DNA of 64,000 nt from Lysobacterales bacterium (GTDB taxonomy: Bacteria; Pseudomonadota; Gammaproteobacteria; Xanthomonadales; Rhodanobacteraceae), in the NCBI GenBank assembly GCA_016721015.1, contig JADKJL010000012.1, positions 372,001 to 436,000 on the forward strand, in the 5' to 3' direction. The stretch's first letter is position 1, and each line of letters begins with the position of its first letter. The translations under genes and the position numbers were made by a program. Shown piece by piece: positions 9,272-18,106 of the stretch. The notes under the pieces were generated by a model. It did not search any database. It was not told the origin of the DNA and worked only from the letters and a program-made list of their open reading frames with translations.

Positions 9272-10564
9272 TCACGCAAACGGATCGCGCAGCACGATCG
9301 TGTCGTCGCGGTCGGCACCGGTGGCGACCAGGGCCAGATGACAACCCGAGAGTTCCTCGACTGCGCGCAGATACGCGCGTGCCGCTGCCGGCAACTTGTT
9401 CCAGTCACGCACGCCCGAGGTCGGTTCTTCCCAGCCCGGAAAATCCAGATAGACCGGCTTGCACTCATCCCAGCCATCCGCATCCAGCGGGGCCAGATCT
9501 CGACGCTTGCCGCGGTACTCGTAGGCAATGCAGACCTTGATCGTCGGCAGGCCATCAAGTACGTCGAGCTTGGTGATGGCGAGACCGTTGATCGCATTGA
9601 TCTGGGTCGCGCGCTTCAAAGCGACCAGGTCGATCCAGCCGCAGCGCCGCGGACGCCCGGTGCTTGCACCGAATTCGTTGCCGCGCTTGCGCAGCGCCTC
9701 GCCCATTTCGTCGTTCAGCTCGGTCGGGAACGGGCCGCCACCGACACGCGTCGCGTAGGCCTTGCAGATGCCGAGCACATAGTCGATATCCGACGCGCCG
9801 ACACCGGTTCCGGCAAGTGCGCCGCCGATGGTCGTATTCGACGAGGTCACATAGGGATAGGTGCCGTGGTCAATATCGAGCAGGGCGCCCTGGGCTCCTT
9901 CGTAGAGGATGTGGTCGCCGCGGCGTCGGGCCTCGTAAAGCAGGGTTGATACGTCATCGATCATTGGCCGCAGGTATTCGCTGTACTCGAGCGCCTCGTC
10001 GAGTACCTTCTGATAATCGACCCCATCGGCCTTCAGCCATTGGGTCAGGATGAAATTGTGGTAATCGACCGCGGTGCGGACTTTTTCCGGCAATTCCGAT
10101 GGATACATGAGGTCGGCAACGCGGATGCTGCGCCGGGCCACCTTGTCCTCGTAGGCCGGCCCGATTCCGCGCCCGGTCGTACCGATCGCCTTGGCTCCAG
10201 ATGCCTTCTCGCGGGCCTGATCGACGGCGATGTGATACGGCATGATCAACGGTGTTGCCGGACTGATCTTGAGCCGCGAGCGCACTTCGACACCTTCCGC
10301 CTCAAGCTCGCTGATCTCCTTGCGCAAGGCGGCGGGAGACAGCACCACCCCGTTGCCGATCAGGCATTGAACGCCATCGCGCAGGATGCCCGAAGGAATC
10401 AGGTGAAGAACCGTCTTCTTGCCGTTGATGACCAGGGTGTGTCCCGCATTGTGGCCGCCCTGGAAGCGCGCCACGATGCCGACCCGCTCGGTGAGCAGAT
10501 CGACGATCTTGCCCTTGCCCTCATCGCCCCATTGCGCACCCAGAATTACTACCGAATTGCCCAT
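9272..10564 (-). CDS. purA: Adenylosuccinate synthetase
   Basis: Converts IMP and aspartate to adenylosuccinate using GTP, the first committed step of AMP synthesis. 430 aa, the usual length. N-terminal P-loop-like GAQWGDEGKGKIVDLL with catalytic Asp, the HNAGHTLV motif with catalytic His, the GTTGRGIGPAYEDK loop and GASTGRPRRCGWIDLV near residue 300. Last gene of the miaA-hfq-hflXKC run, 109 bp downstream of the DUF2065 gene, as in many Gammaproteobacteria. The partner lyase purB is at 54954 in this window. Confidence 0.98.
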   Translation of the reverse strand: MGNSVVILGAQWGDEGKGKIVDLLTERVGIVARFQGGHNAGHTLVINGKKTVLHLIPSGILRDGVQCLIGNGVVLSPAALRKEISELEAEGVEVRSRLKISPATPLIMPYHIAVDQAREKASGAKAIGTTGRGIGPAYEDKVARRSIRVADLMYPSELPEKVRTAVDYHNFILTQWLKADGVDYQKVLDEALEYSEYLRPMIDDVSTLLYEARRRGDHILYEGAQGALLDIDHGTYPYVTSSNTTIGGALAGTGVGASDIDYVLGICKAYATRVGGGPFPTELNDEMGEALRKRGNEFGASTGRPRRCGWIDLVALKRATQINAINGLAITKLDVLDGLPTIKVCIAYEYRGKRRDLAPLDADGWDECKPVYLDFPGWEEPTSGVRDWNKLPAAARAYLRAVEELSGCHLALVATGADRDDTIVLRDPFA

Positions 10565-10603
10565 GTCATTCTCGTCGTTGTTTCGTATTGGGGCGAAAGC
10601 ATC

Positions 10604-10668
10604 GGGAGTGGGAAAAGCAAAAAATCAGCTTTGGCTTTCCAATTTCCCACTCCCTACTCCCTACTCCC
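10604..10668. repeat. Inverted heptamer element upstream of purA
   Basis: Left arm gggagtgggaaaagc at 10604-10618 and right arm ttcccactccctactccc, continuing in tactccc units to 10668. The arms can pair over ggga-gtggga, making a hairpin in the purA leader. Composition matches the array at 9201-9263. Confidence 0.75.
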
Positions 10669-10673
10669 AGCTC

Positions 10674-10859
10674 TCAATGCACCAGCTTCAAGGCAATCAA
10701 GCCAATCACCACCATCGCACCACCGACGCCGCGCAAGGTGCGCTCATCGATCTGCTGCAGTTTTTCCGCCATGCGCTTCCATGCGCCCGGTGCGGCAAAC
10801 AGGATCAGGCCTTCGATCACCAGCACCAGACAAAGTGCCGCTGCCAGTTCGATTGGCAT
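10674..10859 (-). CDS. DUF2065 family small membrane protein (YjeT-like)
   Basis: 61 aa, MPIELAAALCLVLVIEGLIL at the start and GGAMVVIGLIALKLVH at the end, giving two hydrophobic segments (about 4-22 and 44-60) joined by a short charged loop (WKRMAEKLQQIDERTLRG). This is the DUF2065/YjeT pattern. The gene lies 6 bp after hflC and before purA, the same position as yjeT in E. coli. Function is unknown; the fixed location suggests a link with HflKC at the inner membrane. Confidence 0.9.
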   Translation of the reverse strand: MPIELAAALCLVLVIEGLILFAAPGAWKRMAEKLQQIDERTLRGVGGAMVVIGLIALKLVH

Positions 10860-10865
10860 CCGATC

Positions 10866-11726
10866 CTACTTGCTGTCTTGCAGGTAACGCAGGAATTCCG
10901 ATTTTGGATCCAGCACGAGTACGCCATTGGATGGCTTGAAAGCCTCACGATAGGCCTCGAGGCTGCGATAGAACGCATAGAACTCGGCATCCTTGCCATA
11001 GGATGACGCGTAGATCTTTGCAGCCTCCGCATCACCCTCGCCGCGCCCGGTCTGGGCTTCGCGATAGGCTTCCGCCTTGATCACCTGAACCTGGCGATCG
11101 GCATCCGATCGGATTCGTTCGGCGGCTTCGTTGCCTTCCGCACGCAGCGCGTCTGCAACCTGCTTGCGCTCGGAACGCATGCGCTCATAGACCGATCGCA
11201 ACACCGAACTTTCCTCGGGCAGATCGACGCGCTTGATGCGCACGTCGACGATATCGATACCGAGGTTCATTGCGGCCTTGTTGGCGGTTTGCACGAGCGA
11301 ATCGGTCAGATCGGACCGCGCACTCGAGACGACTTCCTTCAGCGTGCGCGAGTTGATCGCGGTACGCATGCCGTCCTTGACGATCGGCGCCAACCGCTGC
11401 TGGGCACGATCCTGATCGCCGGCCACTGCGGTATAGAACTTGGACGAATCGGAAATTTTCCACTTGACCACGAAGTCTACGTTGACATCCTTCTTTTCCG
11501 AAGTCAGGTAGCGTTCCGCAGCGGCATCGAGCGTCTGCAGGCGCCGATCGAAGCGCAGTGCCTGTTGCACGAGCGGCAACTTGAAATGCAGGCCCGGCTT
11601 GAAACCCGCTTCGGTAATGCGTCCGAATTGCAGAAGGATTGCGGTCTGCCCTTCGGAAACAATGAAAACGCTGTTGATGCCGAGCAGGATGATCGCGGCG
11701 ATGATGATGCTGAAGATCGTACGCAT
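10866..11726 (-). CDS. hflC: HflC, protease modulator (SPFH/prohibitin family)
   Basis: Forms with HflK the large periplasm-facing HflKC complex that encloses and modulates FtsH. 286 aa. One N-terminal membrane anchor (IFSIIIAAIILLGINSVFIV), an SPFH domain (SEGQTAILLQFGRI … DVRIKRVDLPEE) and a coiled-coil rich in Ala/Glu/Arg (RSERKQVADALRAEGNEAAE). The stop of hflK and the start of hflC are separated by a single base, so the two are translationally coupled. Confidence 0.97.
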   Translation of the reverse strand: MRTIFSIIIAAIILLGINSVFIVSEGQTAILLQFGRITEAGFKPGLHFKLPLVQQALRFDRRLQTLDAAAERYLTSEKKDVNVDFVVKWKISDSSKFYTAVAGDQDRAQQRLAPIVKDGMRTAINSRTLKEVVSSARSDLTDSLVQTANKAAMNLGIDIVDVRIKRVDLPEESSVLRSVYERMRSERKQVADALRAEGNEAAERIRSDADRQVQVIKAEAYREAQTGRGEGDAEAAKIYASSYGKDAEFYAFYRSLEAYREAFKPSNGVLVLDPKSEFLRYLQDSK

Positions 11727-11727
11727 G

Positions 11728-12885
11728 TCAGTTCCTCCCCTTGACCGGCTCGGTTGCGGTTGCGGTTGCGGTGGCAGCCGCTGCCGTGGTCGCCGGCAAA
11801 GCAGCTGCTGCGGCCTGCTCGGGAACAGGAATCTGCAACAGATTCCTGCCGCCGGTGAAGTCGATCACCTTGGGTGTGCCACCGACGACATCCTGCATGG
11901 TTTCGATATACAGGCGCTTGCGCGTGACCTCGGGGGCGGCTCGGTATTCGCTGGCAATCAGGTTGAAGCGCTCGGCATCGCCTTGCGCCTTGGCGATGCG
12001 CTCGGCCTTGTAGCCCTTGGCTTCGGCAAGAATGCGGGCGGCTTCACCACGTGCCTCGGGAACCACGCGCTTGGCATAGGCATCGGCGATATTGCTCGCG
12101 CGCTGGCGATCCTCACGCGCACTGATCGCATCGTCAAACGAATCTTTCACCTCCTGCGGAGGACGCACGTTCTGGAAATTGAGCTCGGTCACCAGCAGGC
12201 CGGCGCTGTAGCGCTCGAGCGTCTGCTGGACGACCTTCTTCGACTGCAGGGCGAGTTCGGCACTCGGATTGATGACCGGGGCAGCCCCTGCCACCGCTTC
12301 GACGCGCTGATCCGGCATGATCGCGTCGAGCTCGCTGGTACCAATGACTTCGCGCACCGCGCTTTCCGCTGCCTGCTTGAGGGTTTCATCCGGATCACGT
12401 GTCGAATACAGGTACAAGGTCGGATCATCGACCTGATACTGCACGTTGAACTCGACCTGGACGATGTTCTCGTCACGCGTGAGCATGCGCACGGTATCGG
12501 AGACGGCACGGATCTGGGTGGCATCGACCTTGGTCACGGACTCGATCGGGCGCGGCCATTTCAGGTTGAAACCGGGCGGCATCGTTCGCGAGTACTCGCC
12601 AAACCGCAAGACCACGCCCTGTTGCCGCGCATCGATCTGGACAAAGGAATCGAACAGCACCCAGGCGATCAGCAATCCGGCGATCGCCAGCACCGCTCCG
12701 CCACCACTGCCCCGATTGCTGCCCGAGCCGCCGCCGCTTCCATTGCCACGGCCACCGCCGAACAGCCGACCGAGCATTTCCTTGGCGCGGTTGATGGCCT
12801 CGTCAAGATCGTTCTTGCCGCCGCCATCCTTGTTGTCGCGCCACGGATCGCGCTGCTTGCCGCCACCGGGTTCATTCCAAGCCAT
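11728..12885 (-). CDS. hflK: HflK, protease modulator (SPFH/prohibitin family)
   Basis: Partner of HflC in the FtsH-regulating complex. 385 aa from ATG 12885 (MAWNEPGGGKQRDPW), which carries an AGGA site 8-11 bp upstream and matches the HflK N-terminus; longer starts reach into upstream non-coding sequence. A Gly/Ser-rich stretch (GGGRGNGSGGGSGSNRG, about 40-60) precedes the membrane segment (AVLAIAGLLIAWVLFDSFV), then SPFH domain and coiled-coil. The C-terminus is Ala/Thr-rich. Confidence 0.97.
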   Translation of the reverse strand: MAWNEPGGGKQRDPWRDNKDGGGKNDLDEAINRAKEMLGRLFGGGRGNGSGGGSGSNRGSGGGAVLAIAGLLIAWVLFDSFVQIDARQQGVVLRFGEYSRTMPPGFNLKWPRPIESVTKVDATQIRAVSDTVRMLTRDENIVQVEFNVQYQVDDPTLYLYSTRDPDETLKQAAESAVREVIGTSELDAIMPDQRVEAVAGAAPVINPSAELALQSKKVVQQTLERYSAGLLVTELNFQNVRPPQEVKDSFDDAISAREDRQRASNIADAYAKRVVPEARGEAARILAEAKGYKAERIAKAQGDAERFNLIASEYRAAPEVTRKRLYIETMQDVVGGTPKVIDFTGGRNLLQIPVPEQAAAAALPATTAAAATATATATEPVKGRN

Positions 12886-13015
12886 TGCACTATTCCTGTC
12901 TGAACGTCCCCGCGCCAGTTGCACGTGCATTCCAGGGGGAATACACGAAAGGCGGGAAGGATTGTCGAGCACCTGCTTCAACGAGAAGCCGCGGCGGGAC
13001 TGCCGCGCTGGCACT

Positions 13016-14356
13016 TCAAGGTTGTGGATCACCGAAACGATTGTAGGTAGCCCCATCAGTCGGGGCAAGCAAGGCGGCTTTCAACCACTCGCCGTGCCCG
13101 CCCTGCATGCCAAACAAGGGTTCAACCAACGCGCGCGGCGCATCAATCTCCATGCGCCAGCCATTTTCTCCGGGCTCTTCGGAAGCAACCAGGCCGAGTT
13201 CGTGCAGGCGTGCGCGAAGTCGGCCCGATGCAGCCGGCAATTCAATCACCTGATGGATGCGCTCGCTGGCCAAAGCCTGGCCAATCGCCGCCAGCAGCGA
13301 ATCGATGCCGATGCCGTCGCGGGCCGATGTCCACACGCGCAAAGGGCCATCGCGATCAAAATCCTCGACGCGCGACACCGCAGAGTCCAGCCGATCAATC
13401 TTGTTGTAGACGAGAACTTGCGGCAGATCACTGGCGTCAATCTCGGCGAGCACACGCTCGACGTCAGCCACGCGCGTGTCGCGATCCGGATCCGAGGCGT
13501 CGATCACGTGCAAAAGCAGATCGGCGTCGCGTGCCTCGGCCAAGGTCGAGCGGAACGCGGCGACGAGGTCGTGTGGAAGATCGCGAATGAAACCGACCGT
13601 ATCGGCCAGCACGATCGGGCCGCAAGCGAGCCCGTCAATACGGCGCAAGGTCGGATCGAGCGTCGCAAAAAGCTGATCGGCGGCATACACGCCGGCACCG
13701 GTCATCGCATTGAACAGGGTCGATTTGCCCGTATTCGTGTATCCAACGAGGGCGACCACGGGCACCGCGCTGCGTTTACGCGAACGGCGCGCCTGAGTCC
13801 GCTGGACTTCAACCTTGTCGAGGCGCTTCTGCAATTGCTTGACGCGGTCAGCAAGCAGACGGCGGTCGATTTCAAGCTGGGTTTCGCCGGGACCGCGCAG
13901 TCCGATCGCACCACCCCGCTGGCGCTCCAGGTGGGTCCAGCCGCGCACGAGGCGGGTCGACATGTGCTTGAGCTGGGCCAGTTCGACCTGCAGCTTGCCG
14001 TCATGCGAACGCGCACGCTGGGCAAAGATGTCGAGGATCAGGCCAGTGCGATCAACGACGCGACACTCGGTCAGCTTTTCGAGGTTGCGCTCCTGCACCG
14101 GTGACAACGCATGGTTGACCAGGATCAGATCCGCGTCGAGCGCGATCCTGTGTGCCCTGAGCTCATCGGCCTTGCCAGTACCGACAAAGTAGCGCGGATT
14201 TGGGCGTTCAAGACGCGCAGCCAGGGTACCGACCACGGTCGCTCCCGCCGAACGCGCCAGTTCCGCGAATTCCTCAAGCAGCGCTGGATCGTGCTGGCCC
14301 GGAGCCTGCGCCTGCAGCAGCAGGGCGCGCTCACCTTTTTTTGATCGATCAAACAG
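13016..14356 (-). CDS. hflX: GTPase HflX
   Basis: Ribosome-associated GTPase that rescues or splits stalled 70S ribosomes. About 446 aa if it starts at CTG 14356, where LFDRSKKGERALLLQ corresponds to the MFDR… start of other HflX proteins. No ATG or TTG lies in frame before residue 40; the first standard codon, GTG 14236, would remove part of the N-terminal domain. Motifs: N-terminal HflX domain with RYFVGTGKADEL, linker helices, G1 GYTNTGKSTLFN, G3 DTVGFIRDLPHDLV, G4 NKID. The CTG lies 6 bp after the hfq stop, so translation is probably coupled to hfq; no separate ribosome-binding site is visible. Confidence 0.92.
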   Translation of the reverse strand: MFDRSKKGERALLLQAQAPGQHDPALLEEFAELARSAGATVVGTLAARLERPNPRYFVGTGKADELRAHRIALDADLILVNHALSPVQERNLEKLTECRVVDRTGLILDIFAQRARSHDGKLQVELAQLKHMSTRLVRGWTHLERQRGGAIGLRGPGETQLEIDRRLLADRVKQLQKRLDKVEVQRTQARRSRKRSAVPVVALVGYTNTGKSTLFNAMTGAGVYAADQLFATLDPTLRRIDGLACGPIVLADTVGFIRDLPHDLVAAFRSTLAEARDADLLLHVIDASDPDRDTRVADVERVLAEIDASDLPQVLVYNKIDRLDSAVSRVEDFDRDGPLRVWTSARDGIGIDSLLAAIGQALASERIHQVIELPAASGRLRARLHELGLVASEEPGENGWRMEIDAPRALVEPLFGMQGGHGEWLKAALLAPTDGATYNRFGDPQP

Positions 14357-14362
14357 TTCGAT

Positions 14363-14620
14363 TTACTCGGATTCGTGGGCGTCGCCGAGAGCGGCATCGT
14401 CCGCACCGGTGATGCGCACATTGCGGCTCGGCACGACCGTCGAGATGGCGTGCTTGTAAACCATCTGGCTGACCGTATTGCGCAGCAGGACGACAAACTG
14501 GTCGAACGACTCGACCGTGCCTTGCAGCTTGATGCCATTGACCAGATAGATCGACACCGGCACACGCTCGCGCCGAAGTGCATTCAGGAAAGGATCCTGC
14601 AACGATTGTCCTTTGGACAT
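14363..14620 (-). CDS. hfq: RNA chaperone Hfq
   Basis: Hexameric Sm-like protein that pairs small RNAs with mRNAs. 85 aa from ATG 14620 (MSKGQSLQDPFLNALRRERV); AGGAG lies 8 bp upstream. Sm1 (VSIYLVNGIKLQGTVESFDQ) and Sm2 (YKHAISTVVPSR) are both complete. The tail after Sm2 is short and acidic (GADDAALGDAHESE). It lies between miaA and hflX as in most Gammaproteobacteria. Confidence 0.98.
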   Translation of the reverse strand: MSKGQSLQDPFLNALRRERVPVSIYLVNGIKLQGTVESFDQFVVLLRNTVSQMVYKHAISTVVPSRNVRITGADDAALGDAHESE

Positions 14621-14776
14621 TATTATTCTCCTGTGACACGCCCCGAGCCGGGAAAAAAACACCCTGCAACTGCATCTGAGCCCGACGAACAATCCGTCAG
14701 GTTCATGGGTGTCCCGGTAGTGGCTGCGATCTTAAACCAATGATTGACCGAATAAAACGCCAATTCCGCCACGAAT

Positions 14777-15721
14777 TCAGCGAACCAGGAAGCCGTCGAC
14801 CGCCGCCGACACCTGCTCGGCGACCGATTCGCTGTCCGGATCGACCATCCAGGCATCGAGTTCGGAGCGCAGCCAGGTGATCTGGCGCTTGGCCAATTGA
14901 CGGGTTGCATGGATCGCGTTCAGGCGGAATTCTTCGAAACTGCAGGCACCGTCCAGGTATGGCCAGCCTTGCCTGTAACCGACCGCACGCATCGATGGCA
15001 GCTCGTCCGCCCAGTCCGCACGGGCGCGCAAATCCTTCAGCTCGGTGAGCAAGCCCGCCGCCAGCATGGCCTCGAAACGCTCCGCGATGCGCGTGTGCAA
15101 GGGTGCCCGATCCTTCGGCAACAAGGCCAGCTTGAGCAGATGGTAGGGCAGGCGTCGACGCGGCACCCCGTGCAATTCGGACAAGGATTTGCCACTCAGT
15201 TCGATGACTTCAAGCGCGCGCTGGACGCGCTGAAGGTCATTGACGTTGAGTCTTGCGGCAGCCGCCGGGTCGATCGCGGCAAGTCGCTCGTGCATGTGCT
15301 GCTTGCCCTTGCGAGCCGATTCCCGGGCCAGCTCGGCGCGCAGGATCGGATCGGCCTGAGGCAAGGGCGACAGTCCACGTTCCAGCGCCCGAAAGTACAG
15401 GCCGGTGCCACCGACCAGTAACGGAACGCGCCCCCGCGCCAGCATTGCCTCGATCTCGCGTATCGCATCGAGGCGGAATTCGGCAGCCGAATAGGCCAGG
15501 CCAGGATCGCGAATATCGATGAGTCGATGCGGAAAGCGACCCAAGGTCGCGGCATCCGGCTTGGCCGCGCCGACATTCATGCCGCGGTAAACCAGGGCCG
15601 AATCGACGCTGATCAGGTCGATCGGAAAACGCTCCGCGAGCTTGCAGGCCAACGCGGTCTTGCCCGACGCGGTCGGACCCATCAAGAACAGGATGCGTGG
15701 TCGACAGTCAGCGGGATGCAT
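14777..15721 (-). CDS. miaA: tRNA dimethylallyltransferase MiaA
   Basis: Transfers a dimethylallyl group from DMAPP to A37 of tRNAs reading UNN codons. 314 aa from ATG 15721 (MHPADCRPRILFLMGPTASG), the start that puts the P-loop at the usual distance; ATG 15769 would add 16 residues. P-loop GPTASGKTALA, ISVDSALVYRGMNVGAAKPD, HRLIDIRDP, LLVGGTGLYFRAL and the C-terminal ATRQLAKRQITWLR are present. First gene visible in the miaA-hfq-hflXKC run; mutL is not upstream here. Confidence 0.95.
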   Translation of the reverse strand: MHPADCRPRILFLMGPTASGKTALACKLAERFPIDLISVDSALVYRGMNVGAAKPDAATLGRFPHRLIDIRDPGLAYSAAEFRLDAIREIEAMLARGRVPLLVGGTGLYFRALERGLSPLPQADPILRAELARESARKGKQHMHERLAAIDPAAAARLNVNDLQRVQRALEVIELSGKSLSELHGVPRRRLPYHLLKLALLPKDRAPLHTRIAERFEAMLAAGLLTELKDLRARADWADELPSMRAVGYRQGWPYLDGACSFEEFRLNAIHATRQLAKRQITWLRSELDAWMVDPDSESVAEQVSAAVDGFLVR

Positions 15722-15981
15722 GCGCGTAGTCTGGGGATGGCGGGACAAGAAGGACAGTGAAGGAATCATGGACGATCGCCCCGGAGGATTCCAGAAAGCC
15801 GGCACGGTAGTTCCCGCGCAGCGCGAAGGCAGACGCTGAGCTCGCACCGAGCCGCAACCCATATGTCTGCATGGCCGGCTTCGTCACGCCGAAAATTGGA
15901 TGTCCACGACAAAAAACTTTGACTTGCGTGCCCGGCTGGGCTCCCATAAGGATCCGGGGAACTTCGCGTGGGCAGCAACCG

Positions 15982-18021
15982 ATGAATGAATGGGCGACGC
16001 TTGACCTTGTGGTGTACTTCGCCGGGTCATTGATTGCTCTGACGCAGAGTATCGTGTTCGCGCATTACTATCGCTTGTTCCACCGCGAACATCTTCTGCT
16101 GTGGGCTTGCAGCTTCCTTGCTCTGGCTGTTTACCTGGCCACGGCGGGGACCTCGTGGCTGCTGATCGCGCACTATCAGTCAGCGCATCCGCTGCGCCTC
16201 GGCGTCACCAGCCTGTCGCTCCTCGCCGCTTATATCCAGGTCGTCGCCCTGGTCATGGGAACCCTGGCGATCTGGCGCAAGCGCCGCTGGACGCGCAAGC
16301 AGATGATCCATGCCCTGATCGTGGCCAGTGTGTTTGGACTGGCCAGTACCCTCCTGTTCGCATTCGATCCGGCCATGGTCCAGGAGCGAATGTTCCTGCG
16401 CGTCGGCCTGCGCTACCTGATCACAGCGCTGGCCGCGCTCAGCATGGGCATCGCCATTGCGCGTCGCTGGCCACGCGGACGCCTGGGTCAACTGATGACA
16501 GCCATCGCGCTGTGCCTCTATGGTGCCGATCAGTTCCACGTTTTTCTGAGCTACCTGATGCAGGCATTCGGTGAAGATCCGTGGCCGTGGACGCGCTACA
16601 CCACGCTAATCACCCTGCTGGCACCGCTGTTCATCAGCTATGGATTGGTCATCTGGCTGCTCGAGAATGAACGTGATCGCGCCGAAAGTGCGACCGACGC
16701 GGCCGAACGCCTGCGCTTGTTCGACCAGCTGACCGGTCTGCCCAACCGCTCGCAGATGCTCAGTCACCTCGGTCAGCAGATGCAGCATTCGCCAGGAGTC
16801 GCCTTGCTCCTGGTGCGTCTGGACAATCTCGGCCATATCGCGGCCGCCTCGGGCATGGATGGGGTTGACCTGGCCCTGTTGACGAGTGCCGAACGGATCG
16901 AGGAAGTGGCGCGTGAAAATGGCATGGTGGCGGCACGCCCGGGGGCGGACCATATCGCCATCCACGGCGCTGGTCTGGGCGCCGGCAATGGCGCGCAACG
17001 TGTGGCCGAACAGATTCTCACCGCACTCGCCCTGCCGCTGATTTGCAATGGCCGCGAGATCGCCATTGATGCGAGTGTCGGTATTGCGCTGGCACCCAAT
17101 GATGCAACCACCCCGGAGTCGATGCAGTCGTGCGCAGAGATGGCCAGGGCACGCGCGCAGAGTGATGGCGCGATGCGCTACCGATTCTATGCGCCGGATC
17201 TCGATGTCGCGGCCAAGGAGCGCCTGGCCTTGCAATCGGAACTGCGCAGCGCATTCCTGAACAACGAATTCGTCCTCGAATTCCAGCCGATACTGGATGG
17301 CTGGAGTCTCGAGATCTGCGGATTCGAGACCCTTGTCCGCTGGCAGCACCCGCAGCGTGGGCGCCTGCTGCCGGAAGCGTTCATTGCCGAACTCGAGCCG
17401 CTGGGACTGGTGGAAACCCTTGATGCCTGGGTTCTTGAACACGCCTGCATCTCCGCATGCGCGTGGCAAAAAGCCGGTCACGAGGTGCTGACCGTAGCCG
17501 TGAATGTCTCGGCCTACAGCTTCCAGCGCCGACGCTTCCCGGAAATGATCGAGGCCCTGCTCAAGCGCACGGGTCTGCCCGCAGCCGGCCTCGAGATCGA
17601 GATCATCGAATCCATCGCGATGGAGCATCCCGAACATGCGGCACTGAGCATCGAGCATCTGCGCGAACTGGGCGTGCGCGTGATGCTCGATGACTTCGGC
17701 ACCGGCTTTTCCTCACTCAAACACCTGCGCCAGTTGCCATTCGACGGAATCAAGATCGACCACAGCTTTGTCGTCGACGTACTCATCGATCCGCGCGATG
17801 CGGCGATCGTGCGCGCCATGCTCGCGCTTGCCCACAGTCTCGGCCTCGAAGTCGTCGCCGAAGGGATCGAGACCGCTGCCCAACTGGCTTGGTTTCAGTC
17901 GGCCGGTTGCGATCGCCTGCAAGGCTTCCATTTCCACCGCTCGATGCCGCAGCAGGCCGCGCTTGAGCTGCTCGGCCTCGCCGGCGCCAGCGCAGTTGAG
18001 AGCAAGCTGCCAGTTTCCTGA
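15982..18021 (+). CDS. Membrane-bound EAL-domain c-di-GMP phosphodiesterase with degenerate GGDEF
   Basis: 679 aa from ATG 15982 (MNEWATLDLVVYFAGS). About seven hydrophobic segments fill residues 5-230, then a linker and a GGDEF-like domain (about 245-405) that starts LRLFDQLTGLPNRSQML but has RPGADHIAI where GG(D/E)EF should be, so cyclase activity is unlikely. The EAL domain (about 425-670) keeps FETLVRWQHP, NVSAYSFQ, EIEIIES, LDDFGTGFSSLKHLRQLPFD and VVAEGIET, so hydrolysis of c-di-GMP is plausible. Divergent from miaA. Signal sensed by the membrane part is unknown. Confidence 0.88.
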   Translation: MNEWATLDLVVYFAGSLIALTQSIVFAHYYRLFHREHLLLWACSFLALAVYLATAGTSWLLIAHYQSAHPLRLGVTSLSLLAAYIQVVALVMGTLAIWRKRRWTRKQMIHALIVASVFGLASTLLFAFDPAMVQERMFLRVGLRYLITALAALSMGIAIARRWPRGRLGQLMTAIALCLYGADQFHVFLSYLMQAFGEDPWPWTRYTTLITLLAPLFISYGLVIWLLENERDRAESATDAAERLRLFDQLTGLPNRSQMLSHLGQQMQHSPGVALLLVRLDNLGHIAAASGMDGVDLALLTSAERIEEVARENGMVAARPGADHIAIHGAGLGAGNGAQRVAEQILTALALPLICNGREIAIDASVGIALAPNDATTPESMQSCAEMARARAQSDGAMRYRFYAPDLDVAAKERLALQSELRSAFLNNEFVLEFQPILDGWSLEICGFETLVRWQHPQRGRLLPEAFIAELEPLGLVETLDAWVLEHACISACAWQKAGHEVLTVAVNVSAYSFQRRRFPEMIEALLKRTGLPAAGLEIEIIESIAMEHPEHAALSIEHLRELGVRVMLDDFGTGFSSLKHLRQLPFDGIKIDHSFVVDVLIDPRDAAIVRAMLALAHSLGLEVVAEGIETAAQLAWFQSAGCDRLQGFHFHRSMPQQAALELLGLAGASAVESKLPVS

Positions 18022-18074
18022 TGCGTCATCCGCCGCGCAATCGGGTTCGGCAACGGTTCGCTTGCGGCTGTCCG

Positions 18075-18080
18075 TATAAT
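18075..18080 (+). promoter_or_regulatory. Candidate -10 element of tdh
   Basis: A perfect TATAAT, 26 bp upstream of the tdh start. No good -35 hexamer at 16-18 bp is seen, so only the -10 is called. Confidence 0.4.
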
Positions 18081-18106
18081 GTCCGCTGGCTAACCGGGTT
18101 CATGTC

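Noticed and set aside
12446..14104. 552-aa plus-strand frame opposite hflK and hflX
   Set aside because: Lies across two well-supported genes and their gap and shows no family similarity.
13016..14236. hflX starting at GTG 14236
   Set aside because: This removes about 40 residues of the conserved HflX N-terminal domain (FDRSKKGERALLLQ and following), which continues in frame upstream.
15871..15981. Longer start for the EAL protein
   Set aside because: The extra 37 residues have no hydrophobic character or similarity; ATG 15982 begins directly before the first membrane segment.
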